Positions 8,130 to 16,526 of a DNA stretch of 64,000 nucleotides are shown one piece after another. The DNA comes from Halolamina pelagica (lineage in GTDB: Archaea > Halobacteriota > Halobacteria > Halobacteriales > Haloferacaceae): NCBI RefSeq assembly GCF_900115675.1, contig NZ_FOXI01000001.1:186001-250000 (forward strand), written 5' to 3'. Positions within the stretch are counted from its first letter, which is position 1. Each line of letters begins with the position of its first letter. The notes under the pieces were generated by a model. It was not told where the DNA came from and ran no database searches. It saw only the letters and a program-made list of their open reading frames with translations. The position numbers and the translations under genes are program-made.

Positions 8130-9530
8130 ATGACAGCACCAGTAGTCGTGGTCGGCGGTGACGCGGCAGGGATGAGTGCTGCGAGCAAGTTCAAACGTGA
8201 CGCGCCCGACCGGGAGGTCGTCGTGTTCGAGCGCGGCGAGTGGGTCTCCTACGGCGCGTGTGGCCTGCCCTACTACGTGAAGGGCGCAGTCGAGACGCTG
8301 GAGGACCTCGTCTCGGTGACGCCCGAGGAGTTCGTCGAGGAGCGCGGGATCGACCTCCGGACGAACCACGAGGTGACGGCCATCGACCGCGGGGCCCGGA
8401 CGGTGACCGTCGACGGCCCCGACGGCGAGTTCGAGCAGTCCTACAGCGACCTGCTGGTCGCGACGGGGGCCCGCGCCGTCGAGCCCCCGCTGGACGGGAT
8501 GGACAAGGCGGGGGTGTTCACCCTCCACAGCATGGGTGCGGGGGCCGACATCAGGCAAGCGCTCGGTGTCGAGACCCCCTCAGTGGACTCCCGCGAGGCG
8601 GCGGCGGACTACGCCGACGCCGAGTCCCCCGAGTCGGTCGGGATCATCGGCGGCGGCTACGTCGGCATCGAGATGGCCGAGGCCTTCGCCGAGCGCGGGC
8701 TCGACGTCCATCTCTTCGAAATGTTGCCCCACACGCTCCAGCCGTTCGGGGCCGAGGCGGCCGCCACCGTCGAGGATCACCTCCGCGAGCAGGGGATCGA
8801 CCTGCATCTGGACACGGCGGTCGACGGGATCCGTGGCGACGAGCGCGTCTCCGCCATCGCCGCCGGCGACGCGGACGTCCCCGTCGACCTCGCCCTGGTC
8901 GGTGTCGGCGTCGCACCGAACACGGAACTCGCCGAAGAAGCGGGCATCGAACTCGGCGACACGGGCGCGATCGCGACCGACGAGTACGGGCGAACCAACG
9001 ACGAGCACGTCTACGCCGCCGGTGACTGCGCCGAGGCGACCCACGCCGTGACCGGCGAGCCCGATCACGTCCCCCTCGCGCTGACCGCCAACCGCGCCGG
9101 CCGCGCCATCGGCCGGACGCTCGCCGGCGACCCGACGCCCGTCGGCGAGATCGTCGGCACGGCCGCGGTGAAGGCCTTCGACCTCGAAGTCGCCCGGACC
9201 GGGCTGATCGACGCGGAGCGGGCCCGCGAGGCCGGCTTCGATCCCGCCTCGGTGACGATCACCACGCGCTCGCGCGCCCACTACTACCCCGGCGGGTCCG
9301 AGATCGAGATCACGATGCTCGGGGACCGCGAGAGCGGTCGCGTCCTGGGGGCGAGCATGGTCGGCCGTGAGGGCGTCGCCAAGCGGATCGACACGGTCGC
9401 CGCGGCGCTGCACACCGAGATGACGGCTCACCAGCTCTCCTACCTCGATCTGGCGTACGCGCCCCCGTTCAGCCCGGTGTGGGATCCGGTTCTCACCGCC
9501 GCGAAGGTCCTGGAGGGAAAACTCGAATAG
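8130..9530 (+). CDS. CoA-disulfide reductase-like FAD/NAD(P)H oxidoreductase
   Basis: This 466-residue flavoprotein belongs to the pyridine-nucleotide-disulfide reductases with a single redox Cys. The FAD motif VVVGGDAAGMSAA is at 6-18, and YGACGLPYY (41-49) holds Cys44, as in CoA-disulfide reductases and NADH oxidases. A second nucleotide motif, GIIGGGYVGIEMAE, lies near 172-185, a YAAGDCAE flavin motif near 295-302, and a C-terminal dimerisation domain follows. It likely reduces CoA disulfide or oxygen/peroxide and helps thiol balance. Substrate and NADH/NADPH preference cannot be told. A palindrome in its promoter suggests it is regulated, possibly by redox state. Confidence 0.85.
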   Translation: MTAPVVVVGGDAAGMSAASKFKRDAPDREVVVFERGEWVSYGACGLPYYVKGAVETLEDLVSVTPEEFVEERGIDLRTNHEVTAIDRGARTVTVDGPDGEFEQSYSDLLVATGARAVEPPLDGMDKAGVFTLHSMGAGADIRQALGVETPSVDSREAAADYADAESPESVGIIGGGYVGIEMAEAFAERGLDVHLFEMLPHTLQPFGAEAAATVEDHLREQGIDLHLDTAVDGIRGDERVSAIAAGDADVPVDLALVGVGVAPNTELAEEAGIELGDTGAIATDEYGRTNDEHVYAAGDCAEATHAVTGEPDHVPLALTANRAGRAIGRTLAGDPTPVGEIVGTAAVKAFDLEVARTGLIDAERAREAGFDPASVTITTRSRAHYYPGGSEIEITMLGDRESGRVLGASMVGREGVAKRIDTVAAALHTEMTAHQLSYLDLAYAPPFSPVWDPVLTAAKVLEGKLE

Positions 9531-9681
9531 GCGACGTCCTCGGTGGCCGCCCGACGGAGCATCCCCTCGGAGCCCTCACCGGCCAGAAGCAGGTTCGTCC
9601 CGAACGGGCGGACGAGCATGACGGCGTCATCGTCGTCCGTGTCGGCGCGGACGTGGAACGCGTTGGTCCGTCCGCGCGTCG

Positions 9682-9765
9682 AGGTGGGGCCGGTCCGAGG
9701 AAGTGCCGGGCATCCCGGACGAACTCCTCGAACAGGCGGTCGACTTCCACACCTACGACGACTGA
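9682..9765 (+). pseudogene. Possible C-terminal gene remnant
   Basis: One frame ends in a stretch that reads like a genuine haloarchaeal C-terminus (VPGIPDELLEQAVDFHTYDD, then TGA at 9763-9765), yet nothing upstream continues it convincingly. On the other strand at about 9540-9640 a different protein-like stretch (VMLVRPFGTNLLLAGEGSE) also appears without good ends. The 383-base gap 9531-9913 therefore looks like decayed coding DNA. No family is recognised. Confidence 0.25.
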
Positions 9766-9881
9766 ACGAGGAGGCTCCGTTGAAGTTTTCAGCTGTTGAT
9801 CGACTTGGAGAGAATCGGTAAGTCCAGCTCGTCCACTCCGCACTTCTGACGTATTCCCACGATGTAAGAATCCATCGGTTC

Positions 9882-9887
9882 TTTATT
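9882..9887 (+). promoter_or_regulatory. TATA-like box of the 57-residue zinc-finger gene
   Basis: TTTATT at 9882-9887 lies 27-32 bases before the ATG at 9914, the spacing of a leaderless haloarchaeal promoter. It supports the reality of the small gene that follows. Confidence 0.45.
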
Positions 9888-9913
9888 GGTAATCGGTAAC
9901 AAACCGCAAATGT

Positions 9914-10087
9914 ATGCCACCCCACCGCCACTGTCCCTGGTGTCAGGTGCATCCCCACGGAAACTGGCCCCAGCACAGCCAAGCTCAGCCGAACGAACGA
10001 CCCGTCGATTCAGAGATCGCGGAACTGGCGGCAGCTATCGAAAGGCTGAACGAGCGTATCGACCAGTTAGAACAGGCTGAAGAGTAA
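9914..10087 (+). CDS. 57-residue CPWC zinc-finger/coiled-coil small protein
   Basis: The first 21 residues hold HRHCPWC (4-10), then His13, His15 and His21, a plausible Cys2-His2 zinc site. After a polar linker, residues 33-56 form an amphipathic heptad-like helix (EIAELAAAIERLNERIDQLE) that could dimerise. I preferred the ATG at 9914 over one four bases earlier in another frame because only this frame gives the zinc motif and the helix. A TATA-like box sits 27 bases upstream. Haloarchaea encode many such small CxxC proteins, some of which affect swarming and biofilm; this one is not identified. Confidence 0.62.
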   Translation: MPPHRHCPWCQVHPHGNWPQHSQAQPNERPVDSEIAELAAAIERLNERIDQLEQAEE

Positions 10088-10202
10088 TCCGGTCCCGTGA
10101 TATTTGCTAAACGGAGCCGCGTTTCCCCGGATACGCAAATTCCCCCTCCTGATCGTTCTTCATACCGTGACAAGGGTGTGCGCTACTCTCGAGAAGTGCA
10201 GG

Positions 10203-10724
10203 TTACAGTTGAAGCGCGTAGACGATCGTCGAATACGAACGTCCCGCAATATCGTACTCTCCCACGTCCGTCCGTTCGAACCCCTTTGACTCGTAGAACT
10301 GACTTGCGATGTCGTTTTCCGCAAACGTTTCAAGTCGTACTGTATCAATCGACTCGGGAAGAATCTCCAGCCCTCGTTCAAGTAGGGCTGTACCGGTCCC
10401 TTCTCCCCACCAATCCGGATCCACATAGATCGCCTTCAAACCGGCTTCGTCATCCCCGACAAACTCTTTCGTCTCGGAATCACCCCATCGAACGTCTACG
10501 AACCCTCGAACGACTCCCTCGTCGTCGGCGGCAACCAGAACACCCTCCTGGTTCTCACGCAGCGCTTCCTGCCACTGCTGTACGTCCTCCTCGGTTGGGG
10601 TAATGGTCTGGTCTTGGAGGATCTCGGGAGGGAGCAACCCATCGTACGCTTCTCGCCACGCCGATCCGTGTACCCTAATAATGCCTCCCACGTCGGCTTG
10701 CCGTTCGATACGGCGTACTTGCAT
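10203..10724 (-). CDS. GNAT-family N-acetyltransferase
   Basis: This 173-residue protein has the GNAT acetyl-CoA site: a beta strand AIYVDPDWWGEGTGTALLE (about 100-118) with the R/Q-x-x-G-x-G/A-type loop, and a late FYESKGFERT that is typical of RimI-like members. It transfers acetyl from acetyl-CoA to an amine; the acceptor is unknown. The ATG at 10724 was chosen because a T-rich TATA-like box (about 10748-10758, reverse strand) lies about 28 bases upstream. The DNA is less GC-rich than the neighbourhood, a hint of recent acquisition. Confidence 0.85.
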   Translation of the reverse strand: MQVRRIERQADVGGIIRVHGSAWREAYDGLLPPEILQDQTITPTEEDVQQWQEALRENQEGVLVAADDEGVVRGFVDVRWGDSETKEFVGDDEAGLKAIYVDPDWWGEGTGTALLERGLEILPESIDTVRLETFAENDIASQFYESKGFERTDVGEYDIAGRSYSTIVYALQL

Positions 10725-10818
10725 ATCACTGCGCTCGAGACACGGTATTAAAAAAGGTGACCAATTGACAGACAGACCATCCGGAACGGTAGATGTGCAA
10801 CCAAACTTATCGGCTGCT

Positions 10819-11256
10819 TCACCGCGGATCGTGGCTGGCCAAGAGGGCTTCAACCGGGCCAACAAGGAACGTGGCTCTCCAACGGCGGTCGTCAATCCCG
10901 TAAATATCTCCCCGGACGTCGTCGACGAACGTGACGAGGTTCCGTGCCGCGGCGGGGTCGAGGACGACAACGGTCCCCGATCCGTCGTCGCGCGGGAAGT
11001 GGAACGAGACCCGCGCCTCGAAGACGCGGACCGTGGCTCCCTCGTAGCGGTCGGCGAGCGTGCTTTCCCGGCGTTGGCGACCGGCTCGGATCTCCTCCAG
11101 CACTTCCGTCTCCAGTTCTGAGCCGTGGAGATCGCCCACGTCCTCCCGCCGGTAGAGGTCGCGGTGGCTCTCGCCGTCGTAGACGATCACCGCTTGGAGC
11201 GTCTCGCCGGCGTGGGAGTGCCGGCGATCGACGATACCGGCGGCATCGTGAGCCAC
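10819..11256 (-). CDS. Conserved haloarchaeal protein of unknown function
   Basis: This 145-residue soluble protein starts at a GTG (11254-11256); the nearby ATG is out of frame. It has an N-terminal GETLQAVIVYDGESHRDLY strand region, a charged middle, and a C-terminal part with FHFPRDDGSGTVVVLDP, a mixed alpha/beta layout. It resembles short haloarchaeal proteins that I believe are grouped as DUF7522, but this is from memory. Base and codon use fit a real gene. No operon partner is apparent. Confidence 0.6.
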   Translation of the reverse strand: MAHDAAGIVDRRHSHAGETLQAVIVYDGESHRDLYRREDVGDLHGSELETEVLEEIRAGRQRRESTLADRYEGATVRVFEARVSFHFPRDDGSGTVVVLDPAAARNLVTFVDDVRGDIYGIDDRRWRATFLVGPVEALLASHDPR

Positions 11257-11317
11257 ACCGCCATGCTCGTATCGCTCCTCGATTCCGTCTGTGGGGTCCC
11301 GGAACGGGATTTAGAAC

Positions 11318-11467
11318 CTATCTCCTACCGGTCCCGTCGGGCCGGTCGGTCGGGTGGCCGTTCAGCGTGTCCGCAACAGTGTTCGCCGCGACGGCCGGGG
11401 AGACGAGCTCCCCGAGTTCGTGGTCGTCGAGCGATCCAGCGTCGCGCAGGGCGTCGACGTACGTCAT
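11318..11467 (-). pseudogene. Possible fragment of a carboxymuconolactone decarboxylase/AhpD-like protein
   Basis: A frame ending in TAG at 11318 can start at an ATG at 11467 (49 residues) or a GTG a little upstream. Its text, with LRDAGSLDDHELGELVSPAV preceded by a NNPDVLPV stretch, resembles the helix before the CxxC of CMD/AhpD-fold proteins. The Cys-containing helix that should follow is missing. It overlaps nothing and lies just after the SDR gene on the same strand. It could be a decayed gene or a tiny real one. Confidence 0.3.
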
Positions 11468-11630
11468 ACGGACAGGAAGCACGTCGGGGTTGTTCACGAC
11501 TGCCCGGGCGAACAGCGACGACTCACCGTACGGTTCGGCGTCGGCCGCGAGCAGGTCGCCGACTCGGCCGTCACGTCGTCGAGTAGCGTGCTGCCACTGG
11601 GCCGAGGACCTCGATGACGGTGACGGCGCG

Positions 11631-12350
11631 TCAGATGAACTCGGTCGTGTTCGGGCCGTTGGTGATGTGGACCTCGAACGGCTGGGTGCTCACGTCGTCC
11701 TGTTCGACGAGGTGCCAGTAGGTCTCGGCCATCTCGTCCGGATCGAGGAACGTCTCCGGATCGCGGTCGGGCGCTCGGTCGCGGGCACCCGGTGTGTCGA
11801 TCTGCCCGTCGATGACGACGTGAGCGACGTGCACGCCCTCCGGCCCGAACTCCTGGGCGATGTCCATCGCCATCCCCCGGGCCGCGAACTTCGCGGCCGT
11901 GAACCCGATCGCGCCCCCGCGGCTCCGGACCGCGGAGGTCGCACCGGTGAAGATGACCGTCCCGCCGCCGGTGTCGAGCATGTCGCCGACGGCCTCCTGC
12001 GAGCAGACGAACGCGCCGCGGCCGTTGACCGCCCAGGCCCGCTCGAAATCCTCGACGCTCGTGTCCATCAGCCCCGTCCACGAGGCGGCGCTGGCGTGGT
12101 TCACCAGCACGTCGACCGGCCCGAACGCGTCCCGGACCGCGTCGAACCCCGCCCGGATCTGGTCCACGTCGGTGAGGTCAGTCTCTACGGCAACCCCCTC
12201 GCCGGGGTCCGGGAGGTCGTCGGCGAGCTCCTCGATGTAGTCCGCCGAGCGAGCGAACAGCGCGACCTGACAGCCCTCGGCGGCGAACTTCCGCGCGAGC
12301 GATTCGCCGAGCCCCGGGCCGACGCCGGCGACGACGACTGTTCGAATCAT
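11631..12350 (-). CDS. SDR-family oxidoreductase lacking the catalytic tyrosine
   Basis: This 239-residue Rossmann protein has the dinucleotide motif GVGPGLGESLA near the N-terminus (9-19), an LVNHASA strand (the NAG equivalent) and the helix with AAK. The YxxxK motif reads FTAAK, so the usual catalytic Tyr is Phe, and the usual PG turn reads VIDGQIDTP. A subfamily of bacterial SDR proteins has the same FxxAK and HVVIDG features, so this is probably a family trait rather than a mutation. It may bind NAD(P) and act differently from classical dehydrogenases. The ATG at 12350 starts directly at the Rossmann strand. Confidence 0.85.
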   Translation of the reverse strand: MIRTVVVAGVGPGLGESLARKFAAEGCQVALFARSADYIEELADDLPDPGEGVAVETDLTDVDQIRAGFDAVRDAFGPVDVLVNHASAASWTGLMDTSVEDFERAWAVNGRGAFVCSQEAVGDMLDTGGGTVIFTGATSAVRSRGGAIGFTAAKFAARGMAMDIAQEFGPEGVHVAHVVIDGQIDTPGARDRAPDRDPETFLDPDEMAETYWHLVEQDDVSTQPFEVHITNGPNTTEFI

Positions 12351-12850
12351 ACAGCCTGGTACGCGTCGTGTCGGTAAAACCGTGGTGACGGCGGTGGACC
12401 ACTCGGTACAGCCGCTCATCGTCGCCGTGTCGCGACGGAACGACTGACGGGCCCGTTTGAACGCCTCGCTGAACGTCGGGAGTCGTCGACGACATCGCGG
12501 CCGAGGCCGTCGACATGGGTTCTGACAACAGACGCGTTGTCACGGTACCTTTGCCGTAGCGGTCACTCCGGATTCTTACGGCCTGCTGACGAACAGACCC
12601 ACGACGCAACCGTCGGCGAGGACGTCGATAGTGCCCGGAGCGGGAGTGAGGAGGCCCTCTCCGATCTCACGATCGGCAGCGCCGACGACTTGATGGGCAA
12701 CCCCGAGGCTATCGACGCCAAGTCACGGGCCGTAATCGACCAACTCGAGGCACGTAATGCGGAGGTCGGTGCGTCTCCATCCGCGACGGCATCGGCCAAC
12801 AGGGCCGTCGAAGCAAATCACACCGCGATGGGTCCCCTAGCTGTTCTCGT
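12351..12850. other. 500-base stretch without a clear gene
   Basis: On the + strand about 12640-12780 reads as protein-like (DLTIGSADDLMGNPEAIDAK, continuing with a helix) but runs out of frame into the next gene and has no convincing start. The rest shows no gene, tRNA or repeat that I can support. I read it as probable coding debris. Confidence 0.35.
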
Positions 12851-13585
12851 ATGTCAACGCCGACCGGCGCCAGCGTGCAGTTGGTTCGCCACGCTACGCT
12901 CCTCCTGGACGTTGGTGACACGACGTTCCTCGTCGACCCGACCTTCGCGGACCCGGGTGACGATCCACCCGTACCGAACACGCCGAACGATCGCCGAAAC
13001 CCGCTCGTGCCGATGCCCGCTGTCGAGTTGTCCTACGACGCCGTCGTCGTCACGCACCGCCACACCGATCACTTCGACGAGGCGGCCAAAGCGGCACTCG
13101 ACGCCGACGTCCCGCTGTTCTGCCAGCCCGAGGAGGCCGAGGAGTTCGTCGAGGAGGGCTTTACTGACGTGCGCCCGGTCGACGACGAGGCCTCGTTCGC
13201 AGCGGTCGCCGTTCACCGGACCCCCGGTCGACACGGCCACGACGAGTTAGCCGAGGACATGGGGCCGGTCTCGGGGTTCGTGTTCGAGGCCGACGAGACG
13301 GTGTACGTCGCGGGTGATACGATCTGGTACGAGGCGGTCGCGGACACGCTCGACCGGTTCGAACCAGACATGGTCGTCCTCAATGGTGGCGAAGCACGCT
13401 TCGAACAGGGTGAACCCATCACGATGGGCATCAACGACATCTCGGCTGTCCGTGACGCGACCGATGCCACGGTCGTCGTCGTCCATATGGAAGCCGTCAA
13501 CCACTGCTTGCTTTCCCGTGACGAGCTCCGGGCGGCGATAGCGGACGTTCACGTCCCAGAAGACGGGGCGCGGGTCAGGCTCTAA
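12851..13585 (+). CDS. Metallo-beta-lactamase-fold hydrolase (UlaG-like)
   Basis: This 244-residue protein carries the zinc motif HRHTDH (His69, His71, Asp73, His74), a second ligand region GRHGHDE near 131-137 and an AGDTIWY stretch near 157 providing the bridging Asp. The N-terminus ATLLLD...TFLVDP is typical of the UlaG/YycJ-like branch (L-ascorbate-6-phosphate lactonase relatives). Proteins in this branch are often of unknown substrate, so I would not name a lactonase. It begins at an ATG at 12851 and is transcribed alone. Confidence 0.87.
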   Translation: MSTPTGASVQLVRHATLLLDVGDTTFLVDPTFADPGDDPPVPNTPNDRRNPLVPMPAVELSYDAVVVTHRHTDHFDEAAKAALDADVPLFCQPEEAEEFVEEGFTDVRPVDDEASFAAVAVHRTPGRHGHDELAEDMGPVSGFVFEADETVYVAGDTIWYEAVADTLDRFEPDMVVLNGGEARFEQGEPITMGINDISAVRDATDATVVVVHMEAVNHCLLSRDELRAAIADVHVPEDGARVRL

Positions 13586-13640
13586 GCCGAGAGCGGCCGC
13601 CCCTGATCGAGATTGTCGTCGGTGACCTCGACGGCCAGGT

Positions 13641-13739
13641 GAGCGGTGCCTCGCCGGTCGACGCCGTGCCACAGACGCGGTAACCGGCGCCTTCGTCACA
13701 TGCGCCCACCCCACACGAAGTGGAGCGGTGCCTCGCCGG
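13641..13739. repeat. 17-bp perfect direct repeat in a gene-poor gap
   Basis: GAGCGGTGCCTCGCCGG occurs at 13641-13657 and again at 13723-13739. On the reverse strand both copies fall in short protein-like ends containing GEAPL. The region 13586-13856 holds no intact gene; the repeat may come from a duplicated and decayed coding segment. Confidence 0.5.
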
Positions 13740-13856
13740 GACCGACATCTGCCTCGAGGCAGAACGGCGGCGTTGAACCGTGGGAACCGCCCGCGGCTCG
13801 TGCCGCCCACCCCGCGGTAGATGGCGGACGCTGGCGGATCTGTACCGTTAGGAGAG

Positions 13857-13941
13857 TGCGTGGGACCGGATTTGAACCGGCGGACCTCTACAGGACAGCG
13901 CCCTCAACGCTGCGCCGTTGGCCTAGCTTGGCTACCCACGC
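13857..13941 (-). tRNA. tRNA-Leu (anticodon GAG)
   Basis: On the reverse strand 85 bases fold as a class II tRNA: acceptor GCGTGGG/CCCACGC with discriminator A, anticodon stem CAGCG/CGCTG around loop TTGAGGG (anticodon GAG, reading CUC and CUU), a long variable arm, and a T-loop with GGTTCAAATCC. No CCA is encoded. Its 3' end faces the accessory stretch 9.5-13.8 kb; I found no copy of its 3' end there. Confidence 0.95.
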
Positions 13942-14093
13942 TCGCGTGTGCTTGCTGCACTCCATCGTTGCCGTCGGGCCAGTAAAAGGGCTTCCCTTTC
14001 CCCTCGGGCGACGGCGCCACCGGGAGGGCCGGTCGACCGCTCCGTCGATGCCGTCGCCACACGTTTAATCCCCGCTCGGTCCGACGGTTCGGT

Positions 14094-14657
14094 ATGAACC
14101 TCCGTGCCGCCGTTCGAGACCACACGCTCGGTACCGCGACGGCCCTCTCTGCCGTCGCGCTCGCACTGGTCTTCGCCGCCGCGTTGCGGGTCGTCCCGGC
14201 CGACGCGTTGCCGCGTGCGCCCGCGGCCGTCGTCGACGCCATCCCGCACGTCAACGCCGCAGTCAGTGTCGTCGCGTTCGTCCTGATCGTCCTCGGCGTC
14301 CGCGCCATCCACGAGGGGAACGTCGAAGGCCACCGGAAACGAATGGGCTCGGCGTTCGGCCTGTTCGCGGTCTTCCTCGTCGGCTACCTCTACCGGGTCG
14401 CGCTGATCGGCCCGACGGAGTTCCCCCGGACGGGACTGATCGAGACCGTCTACTTCGCGATCCTCGGCATCCACATCACGCTCGCGGTGGTCTGTGTGCC
14501 GCTCCTGTTCTACACGCTCCTGCTCGCCTGGAGCCACCCCGTCAGCGAGATCCCGTCGACGAACCACCGGAAAGTGGGGAAGGTCGCGGCGCCGCTCTGG
14601 GCGACCTCCTTCGCCCTCGGCGTCGTGGTGTACCTGATGGTGTACGTCCTCGGGTAG
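14094..14657 (+). CDS. DUF420 family membrane protein
   Basis: This 187-residue protein has five hydrophobic helices and the DUF420 pattern: HVNAAVS in helix 2 (about 52-58), a polar loop with EGHRKRM (about 78-84), GIHITLA in helix 4 and a late STNHRKVGK loop. Conserved His residues in the helices recall heme-copper oxidase assembly proteins (the CtaM/YozB group of Bacillus), so a role in cytochrome oxidase maturation is likely but inferred. It is divergent from the tRNA and convergent with purF. Confidence 0.87.
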   Translation: MNLRAAVRDHTLGTATALSAVALALVFAAALRVVPADALPRAPAAVVDAIPHVNAAVSVVAFVLIVLGVRAIHEGNVEGHRKRMGSAFGLFAVFLVGYLYRVALIGPTEFPRTGLIETVYFAILGIHITLAVVCVPLLFYTLLLAWSHPVSEIPSTNHRKVGKVAAPLWATSFALGVVVYLMVYVLG

Positions 14658-14670
14658 AAGCGACTGCGAC

Positions 14671-16158
14671 TCAGTCGTCGGCGACGACGGCGCCGTCGAT
14701 GTCGGGCCGGGTCACGTCCCGGTCCGTCTCCTCGCCGTCGATGTCGTAGGGGTACTCCCCCGTGACACAGCCCAGACAGAGGTCCGCGCGTGACTCGCCG
14801 AGCACCTCGGCGACGCCGTCGACCGAGAGGTAGGCGAGCGAGTCGGCGCCGACGGTCTCGCGGATCTCGTCGGTGTCCTGCTCGGCCGCGATCAGCTCCT
14901 CCCGTGAGGCCATGTCGATGCCCATGTAGCAGGGGGCGACGATCTGTGGCGCGCCGATGCGGAGGTGAACCTCCGCGGCGCCGGCGTCCTCGAGCAGCGA
15001 GACCAGCTGGGTCGATGTGGTCCCGCGGACGATGCTGTCGTCGATGAGCGTGACCGACTTCCCCTCGACCGTCGAGCGGATGGGGTTGAGCTTCAGCCGC
15101 ACCGCCTGCTCGCGCTGGTCCTGGGTCGGCATGATGAACGTCCGGCCGACGTAGCGGTTCTTCATCAGCCCCTCCGCGAACTCCGGGGCGTCGTCGCCGA
15201 GTTCGTCGGCCGCGGCCTCCGCGTAGCCGGCCGCGAACGCGCGGCCGGAGTCCGGCACGGGCATCACCACGTCGCTCTCGACGCCCGACTCGTCCCAGAG
15301 GCGCGCGCCGAGATCACGGCGCGTGTCGTAGACGAGTTCGTCGTCGATCACCGAGTCCGGCCGGGCGAAGTAGACGTGCTCGAAGAAGCAGTGGGCCGAG
15401 TTCTCCTCCTCGACCAACTGGTAGCTCTCGTAGCCGTCGCCGTCGGGGTCGAGCAGGACGAGCTCGCCCGGCTTCACGTCCCGGACCAGGTCGCCGCCGA
15501 GCGTGTCGATCGCCGCCGACTCGCTGGCGAGCACGTACCCGTCGTCGAGTTTCCCGAGACAGAGCGGGCGGTTCCCCTGCGGGTCCCGAATCCCGAGGAC
15601 GGTCTCGTCGTGCATCACCGTCAGCGCGTAGGAGCCGTGGATGCGGTCCATCGTGCGCTTGACCGCGCGCACGAGGTCCGAATCGAGCAGGTTGCGCGCG
15701 AGGTCGTGAGCGATCACCTCGGTGTCGCCGTCGGAGGTGAACGCGTGGCCCTCGCCGGCCAGCTCCTCCCGGATCTCGCCGGCGTTGACTAGGTTCCCGT
15801 TGTGGCTCAGCGCCAACGAGCCCGAGCGGAAGGAGACCGTAAAGGGCTGGGCGCAGGCCTCGTCGACGCTGCCCGCCGTGGGGTAGCGGACGTGGCCGAC
15901 GCCGTTCTCGCCCTGGAGGCCGTCGAGGTCGTCCTCCTCGAACGCCTCGCCGACCAGCCCCATCTCGACGTGGTCGTGCTGTTGGAACCCGTCGTGGGTC
16001 ACGATGCCCGCCGACTCCTGCCCGCGGTGCTGGAGCGCGTACAGCCCGTAGTAACAGGGGCGGGCGGCCCCGCGGTCCTCGAGCGCGACGCCGACGACGC
16101 CGCATTTGTCTCGCATCCCGTCCTCGCCGGCCGGCCTCTCAGCCGAACCCTCGTGCAT
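14671..16158 (-). CDS. purF: Amidophosphoribosyltransferase
   Basis: PurF starts purine synthesis by making phosphoribosylamine from PRPP and glutamine. The N-terminal Ntn glutaminase domain has CGVVGV with nucleophile Cys19, exposed after propeptide removal, and RGQESAG soon after. The C-terminal phosphoribosyltransferase domain has the PRPP loop LIDDSIVRGTTS. The length is 495 residues from the ATG at 16158; a second ATG at 16116 would place Cys five residues from the start and is a real alternative. It is not in an operon with purM (38 kb) or guaB (45 kb). Confidence 0.95.
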   Translation of the reverse strand: MHEGSAERPAGEDGMRDKCGVVGVALEDRGAARPCYYGLYALQHRGQESAGIVTHDGFQQHDHVEMGLVGEAFEEDDLDGLQGENGVGHVRYPTAGSVDEACAQPFTVSFRSGSLALSHNGNLVNAGEIREELAGEGHAFTSDGDTEVIAHDLARNLLDSDLVRAVKRTMDRIHGSYALTVMHDETVLGIRDPQGNRPLCLGKLDDGYVLASESAAIDTLGGDLVRDVKPGELVLLDPDGDGYESYQLVEEENSAHCFFEHVYFARPDSVIDDELVYDTRRDLGARLWDESGVESDVVMPVPDSGRAFAAGYAEAAADELGDDAPEFAEGLMKNRYVGRTFIMPTQDQREQAVRLKLNPIRSTVEGKSVTLIDDSIVRGTTSTQLVSLLEDAGAAEVHLRIGAPQIVAPCYMGIDMASREELIAAEQDTDEIRETVGADSLAYLSVDGVAEVLGESRADLCLGCVTGEYPYDIDGEETDRDVTRPDIDGAVVADD

Positions 16159-16349
16159 ACCTGCCGCTCCGGGTTCTGGAACCAAAAACCCCCGCTATCG
16201 TGCTACATGTTCGCCGATATCTCTGTAGAGTGTACAGGAACGTGTATATTCGCCCGTCGACGACGCGGTCGCCGTGGGACGCCGTCGACTACGTGCCCGC
16301 CGGTGAACGCTGCCGCTACGGAACCGGAGAACGGCCGCAGAGAGAACCG

Positions 16350-16526
16350 TTAGTTGTCGCCGCTCTTCGACTGCCACGCGTAGTCGCGTCGCTTCGCGGA
16401 CTTCCCGAAGCCACACGACGAGCATACCTTCTTCTTGGTGTGGTAGGATTTCTCGCCGCAGCGACGGCACTTCGTGTGGGTCGTGGTGTTCTTCTTCCCC
16501 TGGCTCGGTGTTCCTGCGCCGGTCAT
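16350..16526 (-). CDS. rpl37e: 50S ribosomal protein L37e
   Basis: This 58-residue basic ribosomal protein has a C4 zinc ribbon: CRRCG (20-24) and CSSCGFG (35-41), and the typical YAWQ near the end. Its start overlaps the end of the LSm gene by 4 bases, so the two are translationally coupled. The LSm-L37e pair is a known haloarchaeal operon. Confidence 0.97.
   Translation of the reverse strand: MTGAGTPSQGKKNTTTHTKCRRCGEKSYHTKKKVCSSCGFGKSAKRRDYAWQSKSGDN

Noticed and set aside
16200-16349. Possible gene between purF and L37e
   Set aside because: No start signal or protein-like text was seen; the region only carries the purF promoter and spacer.
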